Positions 1 to 9,971 of a stretch of DNA of 64,000 nucleotides are shown here, piece after piece. The stretch covers positions 1,489,501 through 1,553,500 of the forward strand of contig NZ_AP023367.1 of NCBI RefSeq assembly GCF_014218335.1, in the 5' to 3' direction. The DNA is from Anaerocolumna cellulosilytica. GTDB taxonomy: Bacteria > Bacillota > Clostridia > Lachnospirales > Lachnospiraceae. The first letter of the stretch is position 1. Every line of letters starts with the position of its first letter. The notes below the pieces were generated by a model. The model was not told the DNA's origin. It was given only the letters and a program-made list of their open reading frames with translations, and searched no databases. Position numbers and translations under genes: made by a program.

Positions 1-714
1 GAGGCGGGAAAGATATCCACCTTACTTACGATTGAAGAGGGTGGGGTTACAAAGAGCAGCCTTGAACATCTGCGGAATTTTTATCGTCTTGGTGTAAGGA
101 TGCTGACACTTACCTGGAATTATGAAAATGGTATTGGACATCCTAACTTTACTCGGACAGAAGATCAAAAACCGGATTTTTACACCTCCCAGACGGAAAA
201 AGGATTAACAGATTTCGGACTTAAGATGATATGGGAAATGGAACAGCTGGGGATGATTATAGATGTGTCCCATCTATCAGATGCAGGCTTTTATCAAGTT
301 CTTGAAAATACTACAAAACCTTTTGTAGCAAGTCATTCCAATGCCAGAAACGTCTGCCGCCATGTAAGAAATCTAACGGATGATATGATAGTAAAACTGG
401 CAGAAAGAGGAGGCATAACAGGGATGAATTTCTGTCCTTCCTTTTTACAAGAGGTAAAGCAGGAGGAAGAAGCTGTGGGAACGATAGCATCTTTGGTGGA
501 AAATATTAAGCATATAGCCAATGTAGGCGGATATGAATGTATTGGACTAGGTTCTGATTTTGATGGAATACCGTCTCATAAGGAACTGCCTGATGCATCG
601 TATCTTCCGTTATTAGAAGAAGCTTTAAAAAGAGAAGGTTTTCAGAATCATGAGATTGAGGCAATCTTTTATAAAAATGTACTTCGTGTATATAAAGAAA
701 TATTAAGCCGCTAA
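1..714 (+). CDS. membrane dipeptidase (peptidase M19), 3' part
   Basis: The reading frame is open from base 1, so the 5' end lies outside the window; the 238 codons present cover the C-terminal two thirds of a zinc metallopeptidase of family M19 (renal dipeptidase type), which hydrolyses dipeptides. Visible family features are the TLTWNYEN segment, the DVSHLSD motif, the FVASHSNAR segment holding metal/substrate ligands, and the terminal GLGSDFDGI motif. An internal ATG at base 100 is not the real start because homology-like sequence (LEHLRNFYRLGVR) precedes it. A hairpin follows the stop, so it is probably transcribed separately from the downstream cluster. Confidence 0.9.
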   Translation, partial: EAGKISTLLTIEEGGVTKSSLEHLRNFYRLGVRMLTLTWNYENGIGHPNFTRTEDQKPDFYTSQTEKGLTDFGLKMIWEMEQLGMIIDVSHLSDAGFYQVLENTTKPFVASHSNARNVCRHVRNLTDDMIVKLAERGGITGMNFCPSFLQEVKQEEEAVGTIASLVENIKHIANVGGYECIGLGSDFDGIPSHKELPDASYLPLLEEALKREGFQNHEIEAIFYKNVLRVYKEILSR

Positions 715-755
715 ATATCAAAAAGTTTCATCCGTTTTTTATACAAAAATAAGAT

Positions 756-806
756 AGGCAGTTACCAAATCATCTTAGTTTGGATGGTTCTGGTAACTGT
801 CTTTTA
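756..806 (+). terminator. rho-independent terminator after dipeptidase
   Basis: Stem AGGCAGTTACCA pairs with TGGTAACTGTCTT, and the right arm runs into TTTT. It lies 40 bases after the dipeptidase stop. Confidence 0.8.
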
Positions 807-931
807 AATATATCCGTTCCATCAATGCCCCAGCTGCTTAAAAGAACTTGATATATAGTGTTATAAAGGATTGACATTATACGTCTATGGATTTATTCGG
901 ATTTATTATTGAAAAAAATGTAAAATATATC

Positions 932-960
932 TTGAAATTTCCAATAATTTGTAATAAAAT
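932..960 (+). promoter_or_regulatory. sigma-A type promoter of the biosynthetic cluster
   Basis: TTGAAA and TAAAAT are separated by 17 bases, about 95 bases before the first ABC gene. A small hairpin (CGTGCC/GGCACG) lies between it and the start codon. It is the only good promoter seen upstream of the cluster, so the ABC genes and probably the downstream genes start here. Confidence 0.55.
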
Positions 961-1055
961 GATGAATAATAATTGTGGGCAGTATAAGTGGGAAAGAAAA
1001 GCACTTTCAACGATTGATTTAAGTGCGTGCCAAGGCACGTAGATAGGGTATAAAA

Positions 1056-2867
1056 ATGAATAAGGAAAAACCAAAGAATTTACACAACGCGATTAAGAGT
1101 AATATCTATATTTTGTCCATAGCCTTTAAGCTCTGTCCGCCCAGAGTAATTATGGATATTGCAGTGAATCTTATGTCAAAATTAGTGAGCTTTTATTTTT
1201 TATTGATTATTGAAACGCTGGTAAAAGGTCTGCAAAGGAATGAAGCTTTTGATAAGCTTGTGCTTATAGTTGTAATTAACTCATTCGTTCTTCTTGTAAT
1301 AAAAGGAGTTCAGTGTATCTATAATGAAAAAACAAAGCTGATATATGACCAGATACTGATTGAGCGGATGAATCTTATGGTTTTTGGAAAAGCATTTGAA
1401 GCAGATATCAGTTGCTATGAGGATGCAGAATTTTATGATAACTATACTAAGGCGGCAGCAGAAGCCAATGGACGTATTATAAAGGTAATAGATACTATAT
1501 CCAATATACTATCCGGTATTGTAGTGGCAGTTTGTTATTTAATAAAACTGGCTACGATTGATTATTTTTCAGTTATTATTGTCTTAATGCCGGTGCTGGC
1601 TACCAGTGTCATGGGTAAAAGATTGAAATTATTGGATTACAAGCTTACGATGGAGAATGTATCTCACAATCGAAAAAAAGATTATGTAAAGCGAACAGTA
1701 TATCTGCAAAAATATGCCAAGGAACTAAGGCTCTATCCAATTTTTTCTGTCTTACAGGAAATCTTTAATGAGGCAGTAGAAAATATAATTAAGAATATAA
1801 AAAAGTATTGTTATCCTATGATGGGCTTTCGATTGTTTCAAAGATTGTTTGCAGGTTCTCTGCCCACCATAGGTTTCATGATATATAAGGTATATAAAAG
1901 CATAAGGGAGCCGGCAGGCATCAGCGATTTTACCGTATTATTTTACGGAGTACTGTCTCTATCCGGTGCCATGGAAGTTCTTCTCTATAATTTAATCACT
2001 CTTCGAACAGACAGTTTATACATCGATAATTTGAAACAATTTTTAAATCATTCACCAAGTATTAAAAATGAAGTAAATGCAATTCCTGTACCGGAACGCA
2101 TTGAGAGTATCGAATTTGTAAACGTTAGTTTTTCTTATCCGAATTCCGACCGTCCGGTCTTACATAATATCAATTTAAAGTTACATATGAACAGATATGA
2201 AAAAGTCTCCATAGTTGGACATAACGGGTCCGGTAAAACAACTTTTGTAAAGCTGATTTTGCGTCTTTATGACCCGACAGAGGGAGAAATCAGGCTTAAT
2301 GGAATCAATATTAAAGCCTATGATTTAAAAGAGTATCGGAAAGCTTTTGGTACGGTATTCCAGGATTTTAATATTTTTAGTATGTCAGCAGCAGAAAATG
2401 TTCTTATGGAGGACGCAGAGCCGGGAAAAGAGAATCTGGTCAAAAAATCATTGGAGAAAAGCGGGATTTTAGATAAGGTGCTGACTTTAAAAAAAGGTAT
2501 ATATACCATGCTTACTAGGGAATTTGATGAAGAAGGCGAGGTACTATCCGGTGGGCAGAATCAGAAAATTGCCATAGCCAGAGCCTTTGCTGCTAACAGC
2601 AATGTACTTATAATGGATGAGCCGTCAAGTGCACTTGATCCGATTGCAGAAGATAAAATCTGGGACAGTTTAATAGAGGTGAGCCGTGGCAAAGGTGCAA
2701 TCTTTATCTCCCATAGAATGTCAGCCTGTAAGCTTGCAGATAAGATTTATCTTATGGAGAGAGGCTGCATTACAGAACAGGGTTCCCATGAAGAACTTAT
2801 AAATTATAATGGTAAATATGCAGATATGTTCAAAAAACAAGCTATGAACTATCAGTCGCAGGAATAG
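1056..2867 (+). CDS. ABC exporter half-transporter (permease-ATPase), cluster subunit 1
   Basis: 603 aa: about six membrane helices (residues 20-330) fused to a nucleotide-binding domain (about 350-600). Walker A is GHNGSGKTT (about 388-396), signature LSGGQNQK (about 497), Walker B VLIMDEPSSALD, H-loop FISHR. It lacks the N-terminal C39 peptidase domain of leader-cleaving exporters. The next gene starts 7 bases after its stop and encodes a similar protein, so the two probably form a heterodimeric exporter for the product of the cluster. The RBS (AGGGT) is weak. Function as exporter is from the family; the substrate is inferred from context only. Confidence 0.9.
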   Translation: MNKEKPKNLHNAIKSNIYILSIAFKLCPPRVIMDIAVNLMSKLVSFYFLLIIETLVKGLQRNEAFDKLVLIVVINSFVLLVIKGVQCIYNEKTKLIYDQILIERMNLMVFGKAFEADISCYEDAEFYDNYTKAAAEANGRIIKVIDTISNILSGIVVAVCYLIKLATIDYFSVIIVLMPVLATSVMGKRLKLLDYKLTMENVSHNRKKDYVKRTVYLQKYAKELRLYPIFSVLQEIFNEAVENIIKNIKKYCYPMMGFRLFQRLFAGSLPTIGFMIYKVYKSIREPAGISDFTVLFYGVLSLSGAMEVLLYNLITLRTDSLYIDNLKQFLNHSPSIKNEVNAIPVPERIESIEFVNVSFSYPNSDRPVLHNINLKLHMNRYEKVSIVGHNGSGKTTFVKLILRLYDPTEGEIRLNGINIKAYDLKEYRKAFGTVFQDFNIFSMSAAENVLMEDAEPGKENLVKKSLEKSGILDKVLTLKKGIYTMLTREFDEEGEVLSGGQNQKIAIARAFAANSNVLIMDEPSSALDPIAEDKIWDSLIEVSRGKGAIFISHRMSACKLADKIYLMERGCITEQGSHEELINYNGKYADMFKKQAMNYQSQE

Positions 2868-2874
2868 AGGGGTT

Positions 2875-4674
2875 ATGGAGAAGAAGGGACTGCAAAAAAC
2901 CATTTCCAATAATATATTTATCGCAAGATATCTTTTTAAATATGTATCATTTTATGCAGTATTTAAAATAGTGATGCAGATACTGAATGCACTTATTGGT
3001 GTTCTCACCTATACATATTCTTTAAAGTATATCATAGATTCTGTGCAGCAGCAAAAAGCCTTTGAAGAGGTTCTTTATATGCTGGTTCTTTTAGGAGCTG
3101 CAAATCTTATTATCCGTCTGATTGATGCTGCACTGGAGTATGTGGTGACCCCGGTAGCTAAAGAGAGGCTAAAACAGAAGCTGCAATTGGAACTTTTTGA
3201 AAAGGCGGTTGCTATGGATTTGGACTGCTATGATAATCCTGCATTTTTTAATGATTTCATTTTGGCAGCTTCTCAGGCGGAGGATCAGTGTTTTGAAATT
3301 TATAATACAATGATGGAGCTTTTAAACTTATTTATTGCGATTCTGTCCCTAGGAGCTATCATACTATCTGTAAACTATCTGGGTATTATACTTGCCCTGT
3401 TTACAGCCGTTACAACGTTGGTTAATAATGTAAGACTTAATCAAACCAGAAATCAAAAGTATATGGAAATAAAACCATTAGAACGTAAAGGAGAATATGT
3501 AAAGCGGGTCTTTTACCTGGCGGACTATGCCAAAGAAATGCGGCTTTATGATTTAAAGGATAAAATGTCAGGAATTTACACCAAATCAAGTCAGGAAACC
3601 AAAAAAGTTCTGAAAAAGTATGGTTATAAACTCAGCTTTTATGGCTTTGTTTCAGAGTATGCATTAAATGATTTTGTTATGTTTACTGTATTTATGCTGG
3701 TGTTACTTTATCAGACGGTAAAATTAAAAACCGTTACTTATGGAGCCTTTGCAACTATGTTTTATGCGGCAACCCAGTTAAAGGACCGTTTAATCAGTCT
3801 CTCCGGATTCTTTGGGAAATTTCAGGCAAACAGTCTATATATCGAATACTTTAGAAGATTTATAAGCTATATCCCTAAAGTGGTGGAAAAGCCGGATAGC
3901 AAGGAACCACTAAAGGAAGGGGATATCAATCTTAAGCAGGTGGAATTTAAGTACCGAAAAGAGCAAAGCTCCATTATAGATAATATCTCCATGAAGATAA
4001 CGCCTGGTGAAAAGGTTGCGATTATCGGATATAACGGTTCGGGAAAGACCACCTTAATTAAACTCATATTAAGACTGTATGATGTGACAAAAGGAGAAGT
4101 ACAGTTAGGAAATCAGAATATAAAGGATTACCGGTTAAAACAGTACCGGAATTTGTTTGGAGCAGTCTTTCAGGATTATCAGGTATATGCCGCATCCATT
4201 GCAAATAATGTAACAATGGATTGTTATACTGGTACCAAAGACAGGGAGGAAAAAGTAAAACAGGCACTGAAAGAAAGTGGTGTTCTGGAAGTCATGGGAA
4301 AATACCCAGATGGCATACTAACACCGGTGACTAAGGAATTTGATGGAAAGGGAGCGCTTTTTTCCGGGGGAGAGGAACAAAAATTGGCTATATCTAGAGT
4401 GTTTTATAAGGATTCCCCTTACATTATTTTAGATGAACCCTCCAGTGCTCTTGATCCTATTGCAGAATACAATCTAAACCAGACAATTAAGTCAGTATTA
4501 AAGGATAAAACCATTATATTTATTACACATAGGCTTTCGACTTCCCGAATTGCGGATAAGATATTTATGATGGAAGAGGGGAGAATTATAGAGGAGGGAA
4601 CACATGAGAGCTTAATGGAATTAGGTGGGAAGTATGCCAGAATGTTTCAGGTACAGGCAGAAAAGTATCTGTAA
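2875..4674 (+). CDS. ABC exporter half-transporter (permease-ATPase), cluster subunit 2
   Basis: 599 aa with the same architecture as the preceding gene: membrane domain (about 20-330) then ATPase domain. Walker A GYNGSGKTT (about 385-393), Walker B YIILDEPSSALD, H-loop ITHR. The signature motif reads FSGGEEQK in place of LSGGQ, a deviation often found in one half of heterodimeric exporters, where one catalytic site is degenerate. A GAGGGG ribosome site sits just ahead of the ATG. Likely partner of the upstream subunit in secreting the cluster's product. Confidence 0.9.
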   Translation: MEKKGLQKTISNNIFIARYLFKYVSFYAVFKIVMQILNALIGVLTYTYSLKYIIDSVQQQKAFEEVLYMLVLLGAANLIIRLIDAALEYVVTPVAKERLKQKLQLELFEKAVAMDLDCYDNPAFFNDFILAASQAEDQCFEIYNTMMELLNLFIAILSLGAIILSVNYLGIILALFTAVTTLVNNVRLNQTRNQKYMEIKPLERKGEYVKRVFYLADYAKEMRLYDLKDKMSGIYTKSSQETKKVLKKYGYKLSFYGFVSEYALNDFVMFTVFMLVLLYQTVKLKTVTYGAFATMFYAATQLKDRLISLSGFFGKFQANSLYIEYFRRFISYIPKVVEKPDSKEPLKEGDINLKQVEFKYRKEQSSIIDNISMKITPGEKVAIIGYNGSGKTTLIKLILRLYDVTKGEVQLGNQNIKDYRLKQYRNLFGAVFQDYQVYAASIANNVTMDCYTGTKDREEKVKQALKESGVLEVMGKYPDGILTPVTKEFDGKGALFSGGEEQKLAISRVFYKDSPYIILDEPSSALDPIAEYNLNQTIKSVLKDKTIIFITHRLSTSRIADKIFMMEEGRIIEEGTHESLMELGGKYARMFQVQAEKYL

Positions 4675-4822
4675 ATGTTAAGGATTTAACCAGACCTTCC
4701 AGAAAAAATAGAAAGCCTGTTTAAATACAATAAAAGCTGAAAGAAAATGAAAAGGAAAGGATGCCACCACAATGATTCTTTCAGTCTAAATGTGGCAATT
4801 GTACATAAGAGAGGATGTACAT

Positions 4823-5089
4823 ATGGGTGTTATTATGATTAATAAGGTTAAGGAGTTAATTGCAGAAGTTTTAGAAAATGATGTTTTAAAGCCTGAACAT
4901 ATGGAGGATTCAGCTAATATAGTAGAAGATATTGGGTTGGATTCGCTCCAGTTAATCAATCTGATGCTGCGGGCGGAGGATGAATTTGGTATTGAAATTG
5001 ATTTTGATAACCTGGATATGAAACATTTAGAATCTGTGCAGGCATTTTGCGATTATATTATATCGTGCAAAGAAGGTCTTAATGTATGA
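4823..5089 (+). CDS. acyl/peptidyl carrier protein
   Basis: 88 aa from the chosen ATG, which has AGAGAGGA about 8 bases upstream; an in-frame ATG 33 bases earlier has no such site. The helix-II motif DIGLDSLQLINLML carries the serine that takes a 4'-phosphopantetheine arm, and the rest fits the four-helix carrier fold (PF00550). The stop overlaps the start of the next gene by 4 bases (ATGA), coupling it to an ATP-grasp ligase. That pairing is the same as BtrI/BtrJ in butirosin biosynthesis, where the ligase loads an amino acid on the carrier. A role as amino-acyl carrier is inferred from this. Confidence 0.85.
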   Translation: MGVIMINKVKELIAEVLENDVLKPEHMEDSANIVEDIGLDSLQLINLMLRAEDEFGIEIDFDNLDMKHLESVQAFCDYIISCKEGLNV

Positions 5090-6432
5090 GACAGGAAGCT
5101 TTTGTGGTAGCAGGGAATTTTGATGCGGAAACTTTGTGGAGGGATGAGGAGCTTTGTCAGTTACCCTTTATTCCGGACAAAGCTTCCATTTTGATAACCT
5201 CTGCTCTGGATGAGCTATTATTTTTACTATGTAAACAAGGAGATGTACTTTTAACCAACAAAGCATTTGACGAAAGTTTGCTTAACTATGTACATCAATT
5301 AGGCTTTTCGTTTTACTGTAACCGGGAAGATTTAGCTAAGGATAGTAACAGCAGAGGACAAAGTGATGTGTTAAAAAATCTTTTGGAATATACCGGGGAG
5401 ATAAAGGGGGTTCCGCACGAAGGATTATTAGATAAAACGTTTCAGACTTTTGCTGTTACAAAGCATAGTAAAGCTTGGTGCAAAAAAGAAGGGATAAATT
5501 ATAATTACCCTGAACTACCGGTTATTAAGACCGTTAATTCTAAAAGGTATTCTTATGAGCTTAGAAAGAGCTTTGATATTGATATCGGCAGCAGACTGGC
5601 AGAAAGTACGGAAGAACTTATTGCTTTTGGAACTGCCATGTTAAAGGAGGGTAATCCGGTTATTCTAAAAGATATGTTTGGTGTATCCGGAAAGGGAAAT
5701 CTTCTGGTTAACGGAGAGGGAATACTTAACCGCCTTGTAAAATACATCAAAAAGCAGGAGGAGAAGGGGATGAAGGTTGAATTCCTTTTAGAGCCTTTTC
5801 TTCAAAAAGAGATTGACTTTACCTGTATTGCCTTTATAGAACAAGACGGAACTTTCAGGGTGTTGGATATACAGTATATGCAGGCTTCCGGTTTTGCTTA
5901 CAGCGGAACTTGCGAGCTTACAAAAGAATTGAAAGAAAAGATATTTGCCAGCAATTATATTCCCATTGTGGAACGGGCATGTAAGGAGTTATACAAAGCC
6001 GGTTACCATGGAGATGTGTGTATAGACTCCATGCTGCTGCCTGGCGGTGAATTTGTTCCAATCGTTGAAATCAATGCAAGGAAATCCATGACCTATATGA
6101 AATACTGTCTGGATGCTTACTTAAGACAATTTCATCAGAGGGCAAAATTCACTTATGCACCTTTTCATGCACCTTATGGCTATACAGTTGAAAACTTGCT
6201 TATCATGCTAGAAGGAGAAAAGCTCTTATATAAGCCAGAGAATGGTGCAGGCATCATGCCTCTTAGCGCGAATACCCTCTGTCTGAAAAAAGAAATGGCA
6301 GAGGATAAAGGAAAAAATTTAAAATCCAAGGGACGCCTGTATTATGGAATTATTGGGGAAACCATGGCAGAGATAGAGGGAATATCATCAAAGGTTAACC
6401 TGTTATTAGCTAAGTATGCCAATAACCTTTAA
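5086..6432 (+). CDS. ATP-grasp ligase, possible amino acid--carrier protein ligase (BtrJ-like)
   Basis: 448 aa. The N-terminal 150 residues look like a pre-ATP-grasp region; the ATP-grasp fold follows, with KDMFGVSGKGN (about 191-201) as the flexible phosphate loop, EKEID-like strand near 245, and the metal-binding end motif VEINARKS (about 326-333). ATP-grasp enzymes form acyl-phosphate intermediates and ligate carboxylates to amines or thiols. Because it overlaps the carrier gene by 4 bases, loading of an amino acid onto that carrier is the simplest role, by analogy with BtrJ. A peptide ligase role on a free amine is the alternative. A terminator hairpin overlaps its stop. Confidence 0.75.
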   Translation: MRQEAFVVAGNFDAETLWRDEELCQLPFIPDKASILITSALDELLFLLCKQGDVLLTNKAFDESLLNYVHQLGFSFYCNREDLAKDSNSRGQSDVLKNLLEYTGEIKGVPHEGLLDKTFQTFAVTKHSKAWCKKEGINYNYPELPVIKTVNSKRYSYELRKSFDIDIGSRLAESTEELIAFGTAMLKEGNPVILKDMFGVSGKGNLLVNGEGILNRLVKYIKKQEEKGMKVEFLLEPFLQKEIDFTCIAFIEQDGTFRVLDIQYMQASGFAYSGTCELTKELKEKIFASNYIPIVERACKELYKAGYHGDVCIDSMLLPGGEFVPIVEINARKSMTYMKYCLDAYLRQFHQRAKFTYAPFHAPYGYTVENLLIMLEGEKLLYKPENGAGIMPLSANTLCLKKEMAEDKGKNLKSKGRLYYGIIGETMAEIEGISSKVNLLLAKYANNL

Positions 6433-6456
6433 ATCACCCTTATTTTGGTGATTTTG
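6431..6456 (+). terminator. hairpin overlapping the stop codon of the ATP-grasp gene
   Basis: AAATCACC pairs with GGTGATTT and is followed by TGATTACTT. The T-run is poor, so it may be a partial terminator or an mRNA processing stem that splits expression of the cluster in two. Confidence 0.5.
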
Positions 6457-6538
6457 ATTACTTCCAGCCTCTAACCTGTTGTTTTTGCAATCGAATATTT
6501 TGAATATTTAACCAGAAAGGATAGAAAAGGTGTAATGA

Positions 6539-7642
6539 ATGAATCAAAGAGCAGCAATTCTAACCTCCGGTATGGGATTGGGAGTATATGTACCTTCTCT
6601 TATACTACATAATCAGTTAAATGAGGATGGATATGATAATCATATCTATATATATGAGGAGTATTTTACGGAGAAGGCAAAGAAAAATATGGAGTCCTAC
6701 CGGAAGCTTTTTCATAGAGATTTCAGAGCAGCAATAGCAGGGCATAAAATACCGCTCCATGCAGCAGGAAAAGTTGAGAATCTGGAATTATTCCAAGGTT
6801 TATACGAGGAATGGGAGAAAAATAACATCACCCATTTTCTAATGCTATCAGGACATTGGGACTTAGTACTTTCGGAATATTGTAAGCGTGGACATAAGGA
6901 GATACAGATTGAATGTCTTCGTCTTGATTGTGGAATAACACCCTCCTGGAGAAACTATCAAAAGGAAGATAGAAATGATAATACCCAATGGTTGTTCGCA
7001 AGAGCAGGGGAAGAGATTCATTATAAGATAACAGTTGATAATAAGGAAGTCATACCCTTTGCTAGTCGAAAAGAGGAGTATTTTGTCCATGGCGGCGGCT
7101 GGGGAATGGGTACTTACAGGGACAGTATCAAAGAATTGTCCGAAGTAGGTACACTTAATATTACGTTATATGACTTGGATGAAGTAGATAAAGATTGTTC
7201 TAATAATCAGTATTACTACATGGATGCGGATTGGAAGCCTTGGTATAAAGGAGCTTTCGGTGAATATTCTTTCCCGCCTATGAGGCCGCTTGCGAATAAG
7301 GACTTTATAAACAGTAATGTGTTGCCGCCGGCTTATGATATAACCAGGAGGGTGCTTGGTATCATCTCAAAACCAGGAGGCGGAACGCTGTTGGATTCAA
7401 TTTCTGCTGCAACACCGGTTATCTTTTTACCTCCCATTGCCGAGCATGAACGAAACAATGCAGATTACTTTATATCCCATAACCTTGGTGTTGATTTTGA
7501 TACATGGAAATCCTCCGGTTATTCCAGGGAACTCCTTTATACACTCCATGAAAACCTAATAAAAGTAAGAGAGAATACCACAGAATATAGAGAATATCTC
7601 ATAAAACAATGGAACAAGGTTCCTGCCACAAAAGACCTGTAA
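6539..7642 (+). CDS. GT-B glycosyltransferase-like protein
   Basis: 367 aa. The C-terminal half contains SKPGGGTLLDSISAATPVIF (about 277-296) followed by EHERNNADYF, which is the donor-nucleotide binding pattern of GT-B folds of the MurG/GT28 and GT1 types. The N-terminal half (ILTSGMGLGVYVPSLIL) fits the glycine-rich acceptor-domain strand. It may add a sugar to the cluster product or use the same fold for another transfer. AGAAAAGG lies 8 bases before the ATG; a second in-register-looking ATG 4 bases upstream is out of frame. Family call is moderate; donor and acceptor are unknown. Confidence 0.6.
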   Translation: MNQRAAILTSGMGLGVYVPSLILHNQLNEDGYDNHIYIYEEYFTEKAKKNMESYRKLFHRDFRAAIAGHKIPLHAAGKVENLELFQGLYEEWEKNNITHFLMLSGHWDLVLSEYCKRGHKEIQIECLRLDCGITPSWRNYQKEDRNDNTQWLFARAGEEIHYKITVDNKEVIPFASRKEEYFVHGGGWGMGTYRDSIKELSEVGTLNITLYDLDEVDKDCSNNQYYYMDADWKPWYKGAFGEYSFPPMRPLANKDFINSNVLPPAYDITRRVLGIISKPGGGTLLDSISAATPVIFLPPIAEHERNNADYFISHNLGVDFDTWKSSGYSRELLYTLHENLIKVRENTTEYREYLIKQWNKVPATKDL

Positions 7643-7656
7643 GGAGGTAAACAGTA

Positions 7657-8715
7657 ATGAACTTTAACTATCCGAAATGGCTGGTCTTTCAGGTTACCCA
7701 AAGATGTAATCTGCGGTGTAAGATGTGCTATGAATGGGGGGAGAGCGGTTCTTATTTTGAAAAACCAGAACTAATGGATTTGGACATTCAGGCAGCAAAA
7801 AAAGTCATAGAAGAATTGGCACAGCATAATCCATATTATGAGCTGTTTGGAGGGGAACCCCTAATGTACCAGCATATTGAAGAATTGCTAATGACTTTTA
7901 AAAAGTATGATTGTAAGGTAGATATTCCTACGAATGGAACCTTATTAAAGAAATATGCCAAAACCATGGTGGATAACCAGGTACGAAGAATCTGGGTATC
8001 CATTGACGGACCGGAGGAATTTAATGACAATCAGCGTGGACACGGGGTATATCAAAAAGCGGTGGAAGGATTAAACGAAATTTACCGTATTAGAGAAGAA
8101 CAGGGAAGTACTTATCCACTGCTAGGTGTAACCATGGTAGTAACCCCATATAACTATAAAACCATCTATTCCTTTTTTACAGAGGAGATAGATTATACCT
8201 TGTTAGATAACATTAGTGTTGAATTCCAGCTTTATATAACAGAGGCGAGGTATAATAAATGTCTTACTTTTATGGAGGAGGAATTTAGCCAGAGCAGTTT
8301 TTTAGGTGCTTCAGGGCTGGTTAGGGAACTAGCTGATTTTAAAGACATTGACATAGATGAACTTATGGGTCAGGTATTAAAGCTAAGGAACTTTTGCGAA
8401 GAAAAAAATATAAATATGATAGGTTATCCTAAAACCATGGAAAAGGAGAATCTGATGCATTTCTACCAGGGAGAGTGGGATGAGATGAAAGATAAAAGAA
8501 ACAAATGCTCTTTTCCATGGATTTATATGGAGGTTTCTGCGAATGGGGATGTATCGCCCTGTCATACCTTCTATGAAATGAAGGTAGGAAATATCTATGA
8601 ACAAGGGATTATGGACATCTGGAAAGGGGAGAGATTTCAGGAATTTCGAAAGAAGCTTAGAAATAAAGTATCTCCGGTTTGCTGTGCTTGTTCCAGATAT
8701 TACAGTGATTTATAG
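7657..8715 (+). CDS. radical SAM/SPASM enzyme, first of two
   Basis: 352 aa. The SAM-cluster motif CNLRCKMC gives C17, C21 and C24, followed by the GGEP strand motif (ELFGGEP, near 65-70). The C-terminal SPASM region carries cysteines in KCSFPW, SPCHTF and VCCACSRYY, enough for auxiliary iron-sulphur clusters. A strong AAGGAGG site precedes the ATG, 14 bases after the previous gene. Enzymes of this type modify peptides or carrier-bound amino acids by hydrogen abstraction. No precursor peptide was found nearby, so the substrate may be carrier-bound. Confidence 0.88.
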   Translation: MNFNYPKWLVFQVTQRCNLRCKMCYEWGESGSYFEKPELMDLDIQAAKKVIEELAQHNPYYELFGGEPLMYQHIEELLMTFKKYDCKVDIPTNGTLLKKYAKTMVDNQVRRIWVSIDGPEEFNDNQRGHGVYQKAVEGLNEIYRIREEQGSTYPLLGVTMVVTPYNYKTIYSFFTEEIDYTLLDNISVEFQLYITEARYNKCLTFMEEEFSQSSFLGASGLVRELADFKDIDIDELMGQVLKLRNFCEEKNINMIGYPKTMEKENLMHFYQGEWDEMKDKRNKCSFPWIYMEVSANGDVSPCHTFYEMKVGNIYEQGIMDIWKGERFQEFRKKLRNKVSPVCCACSRYYSDL

Positions 8716-8786
8716 CAAAAAGTTGAAAAAGAACATAGCTTTTAGTGTGAATGATTCATACAAACGTATGAGGGAAGGAGTATAGC

Positions 8787-9971
8787 TTGCAGGTAAAACC
8801 AAAGATGGATAAAAAAGAGTTTGAAATTATAAAGATAGCCGCAAAGAATATATCAAATGCCAAAAAAGCTGCAAATTCTGGAGATTTTTACGGAAAATTG
8901 CCCTCTATACTGGGGTTTAAGCTGACGAATCGTTGTAATCTACGATGTGCCCATTGCTATGAATGGAATAAGGACGGATACCATAACAAGATGGATACGG
9001 AATCCCAAAACAAAGATTTGGATATTGCAATTCTTAAAAAATGTCTTAAGGAAACAAGAGAGGTAAAATCCAATGTTTATTTGTGGGGTGGAGAGCCTTT
9101 CGTCTACAGCCATATTGATGAGGTACTAAAGTATTTGGCAGAAGACAGGCGTATAACGGCCATTTGTACCAATGGTCTTTTACTTTGTGAAAAGGCTGAT
9201 TTATTGGTGCCAATGTCAGAGAAACTAGAGCTATTGATTGCATTAGACGGAACGGAAGAGCAAAACGATGCTATACGTGGAAAACAGGTGCATAAAAGGG
9301 TAATCGAAGCTATGAAGTACTTTATGGAACTAAGAAATAGAGGAACATTTCATGGAAAAATATCGGTACATACGGTTGTAACAGATGCAAATATCCGCAC
9401 TCTAAGACAGCATATTCAGGAAATGGAGGAAATTGGAATAGACAGCCTTATCTTATGTCTGCCCTGGTACATATCTGATAAGACAACTAAAAAGATGGAT
9501 GCCTTCTATCAGGAGCATTTCTCCTGGTTGTCTGTAAGCCCGCAGGATCAGGTGGGAAGCTGGCATGCTTTTAAATTCCGTCTTGCCACTGAAAATATAC
9601 CTTTACTTAATCAAATTATGGAGGAGGTCAGGGAAAAAAGCTTCAAGCTTCCTATAAAATTACAGCCTAACCTTGGAGCAGAGCAGGTTGGATGCTTTAT
9701 AAAGGGAGAGGATTTAAAGGAAACAGGCAGAAGAATGTGCTTATCCGTTGCCAATCGTATGGATATCCTACCAAATGGAAAAATCACCTCCTGCAAGCAT
9801 TTTCCCGAATTTACCATTGGTGATTTACATACGGATTCTGTAACGAATCTTTGGGGGCATGAAAGAATGAACCGGGTAAGAGAAGTCCTGTATGGGCAAA
9901 CCATGCCGGTGTGTTCTAAGTGTAACAATTTTTATCTTCATGGTTATAGAGCAAAAGAACCGGTATGGTAA
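8787..9971 (+). CDS. radical SAM/SPASM enzyme, second of two
   Basis: 394 aa, beginning at a TTG codon; GGGAAGGAG lies 6 bases upstream and no other start fits as well. The motif CNLRCAHC gives C50, C54 and C57, followed by YLWGGEP. The SPASM end has cysteines in GCFIKG, RRMCLS, TSCKHF and PVCSKCNNFY. About 45 residues precede the core, more than in the neighbour, and could be a substrate-binding extension. It shares the RCNLRCxxCYEW stretch with the preceding gene, so the two are probably paralogues acting in sequence on one intermediate. Confidence 0.87.
   Translation: MQVKPKMDKKEFEIIKIAAKNISNAKKAANSGDFYGKLPSILGFKLTNRCNLRCAHCYEWNKDGYHNKMDTESQNKDLDIAILKKCLKETREVKSNVYLWGGEPFVYSHIDEVLKYLAEDRRITAICTNGLLLCEKADLLVPMSEKLELLIALDGTEEQNDAIRGKQVHKRVIEAMKYFMELRNRGTFHGKISVHTVVTDANIRTLRQHIQEMEEIGIDSLILCLPWYISDKTTKKMDAFYQEHFSWLSVSPQDQVGSWHAFKFRLATENIPLLNQIMEEVREKSFKLPIKLQPNLGAEQVGCFIKGEDLKETGRRMCLSVANRMDILPNGKITSCKHFPEFTIGDLHTDSVTNLWGHERMNRVREVLYGQTMPVCSKCNNFYLHGYRAKEPVW

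Noticed and set aside
4747-4842. 31-codon ORF with three cysteines (ends RGCTYGCYYD) ahead of the carrier gene, a possible precursor peptide for the first cluster
   Set aside because: No ribosome binding site, and it overlaps the well-supported carrier start in another frame.
9611-9928. Open frame of 105 codons on the minus strand inside the second radical SAM gene
   Set aside because: Antisense shadow of a clearly coding gene, with no RBS or recognisable motif.
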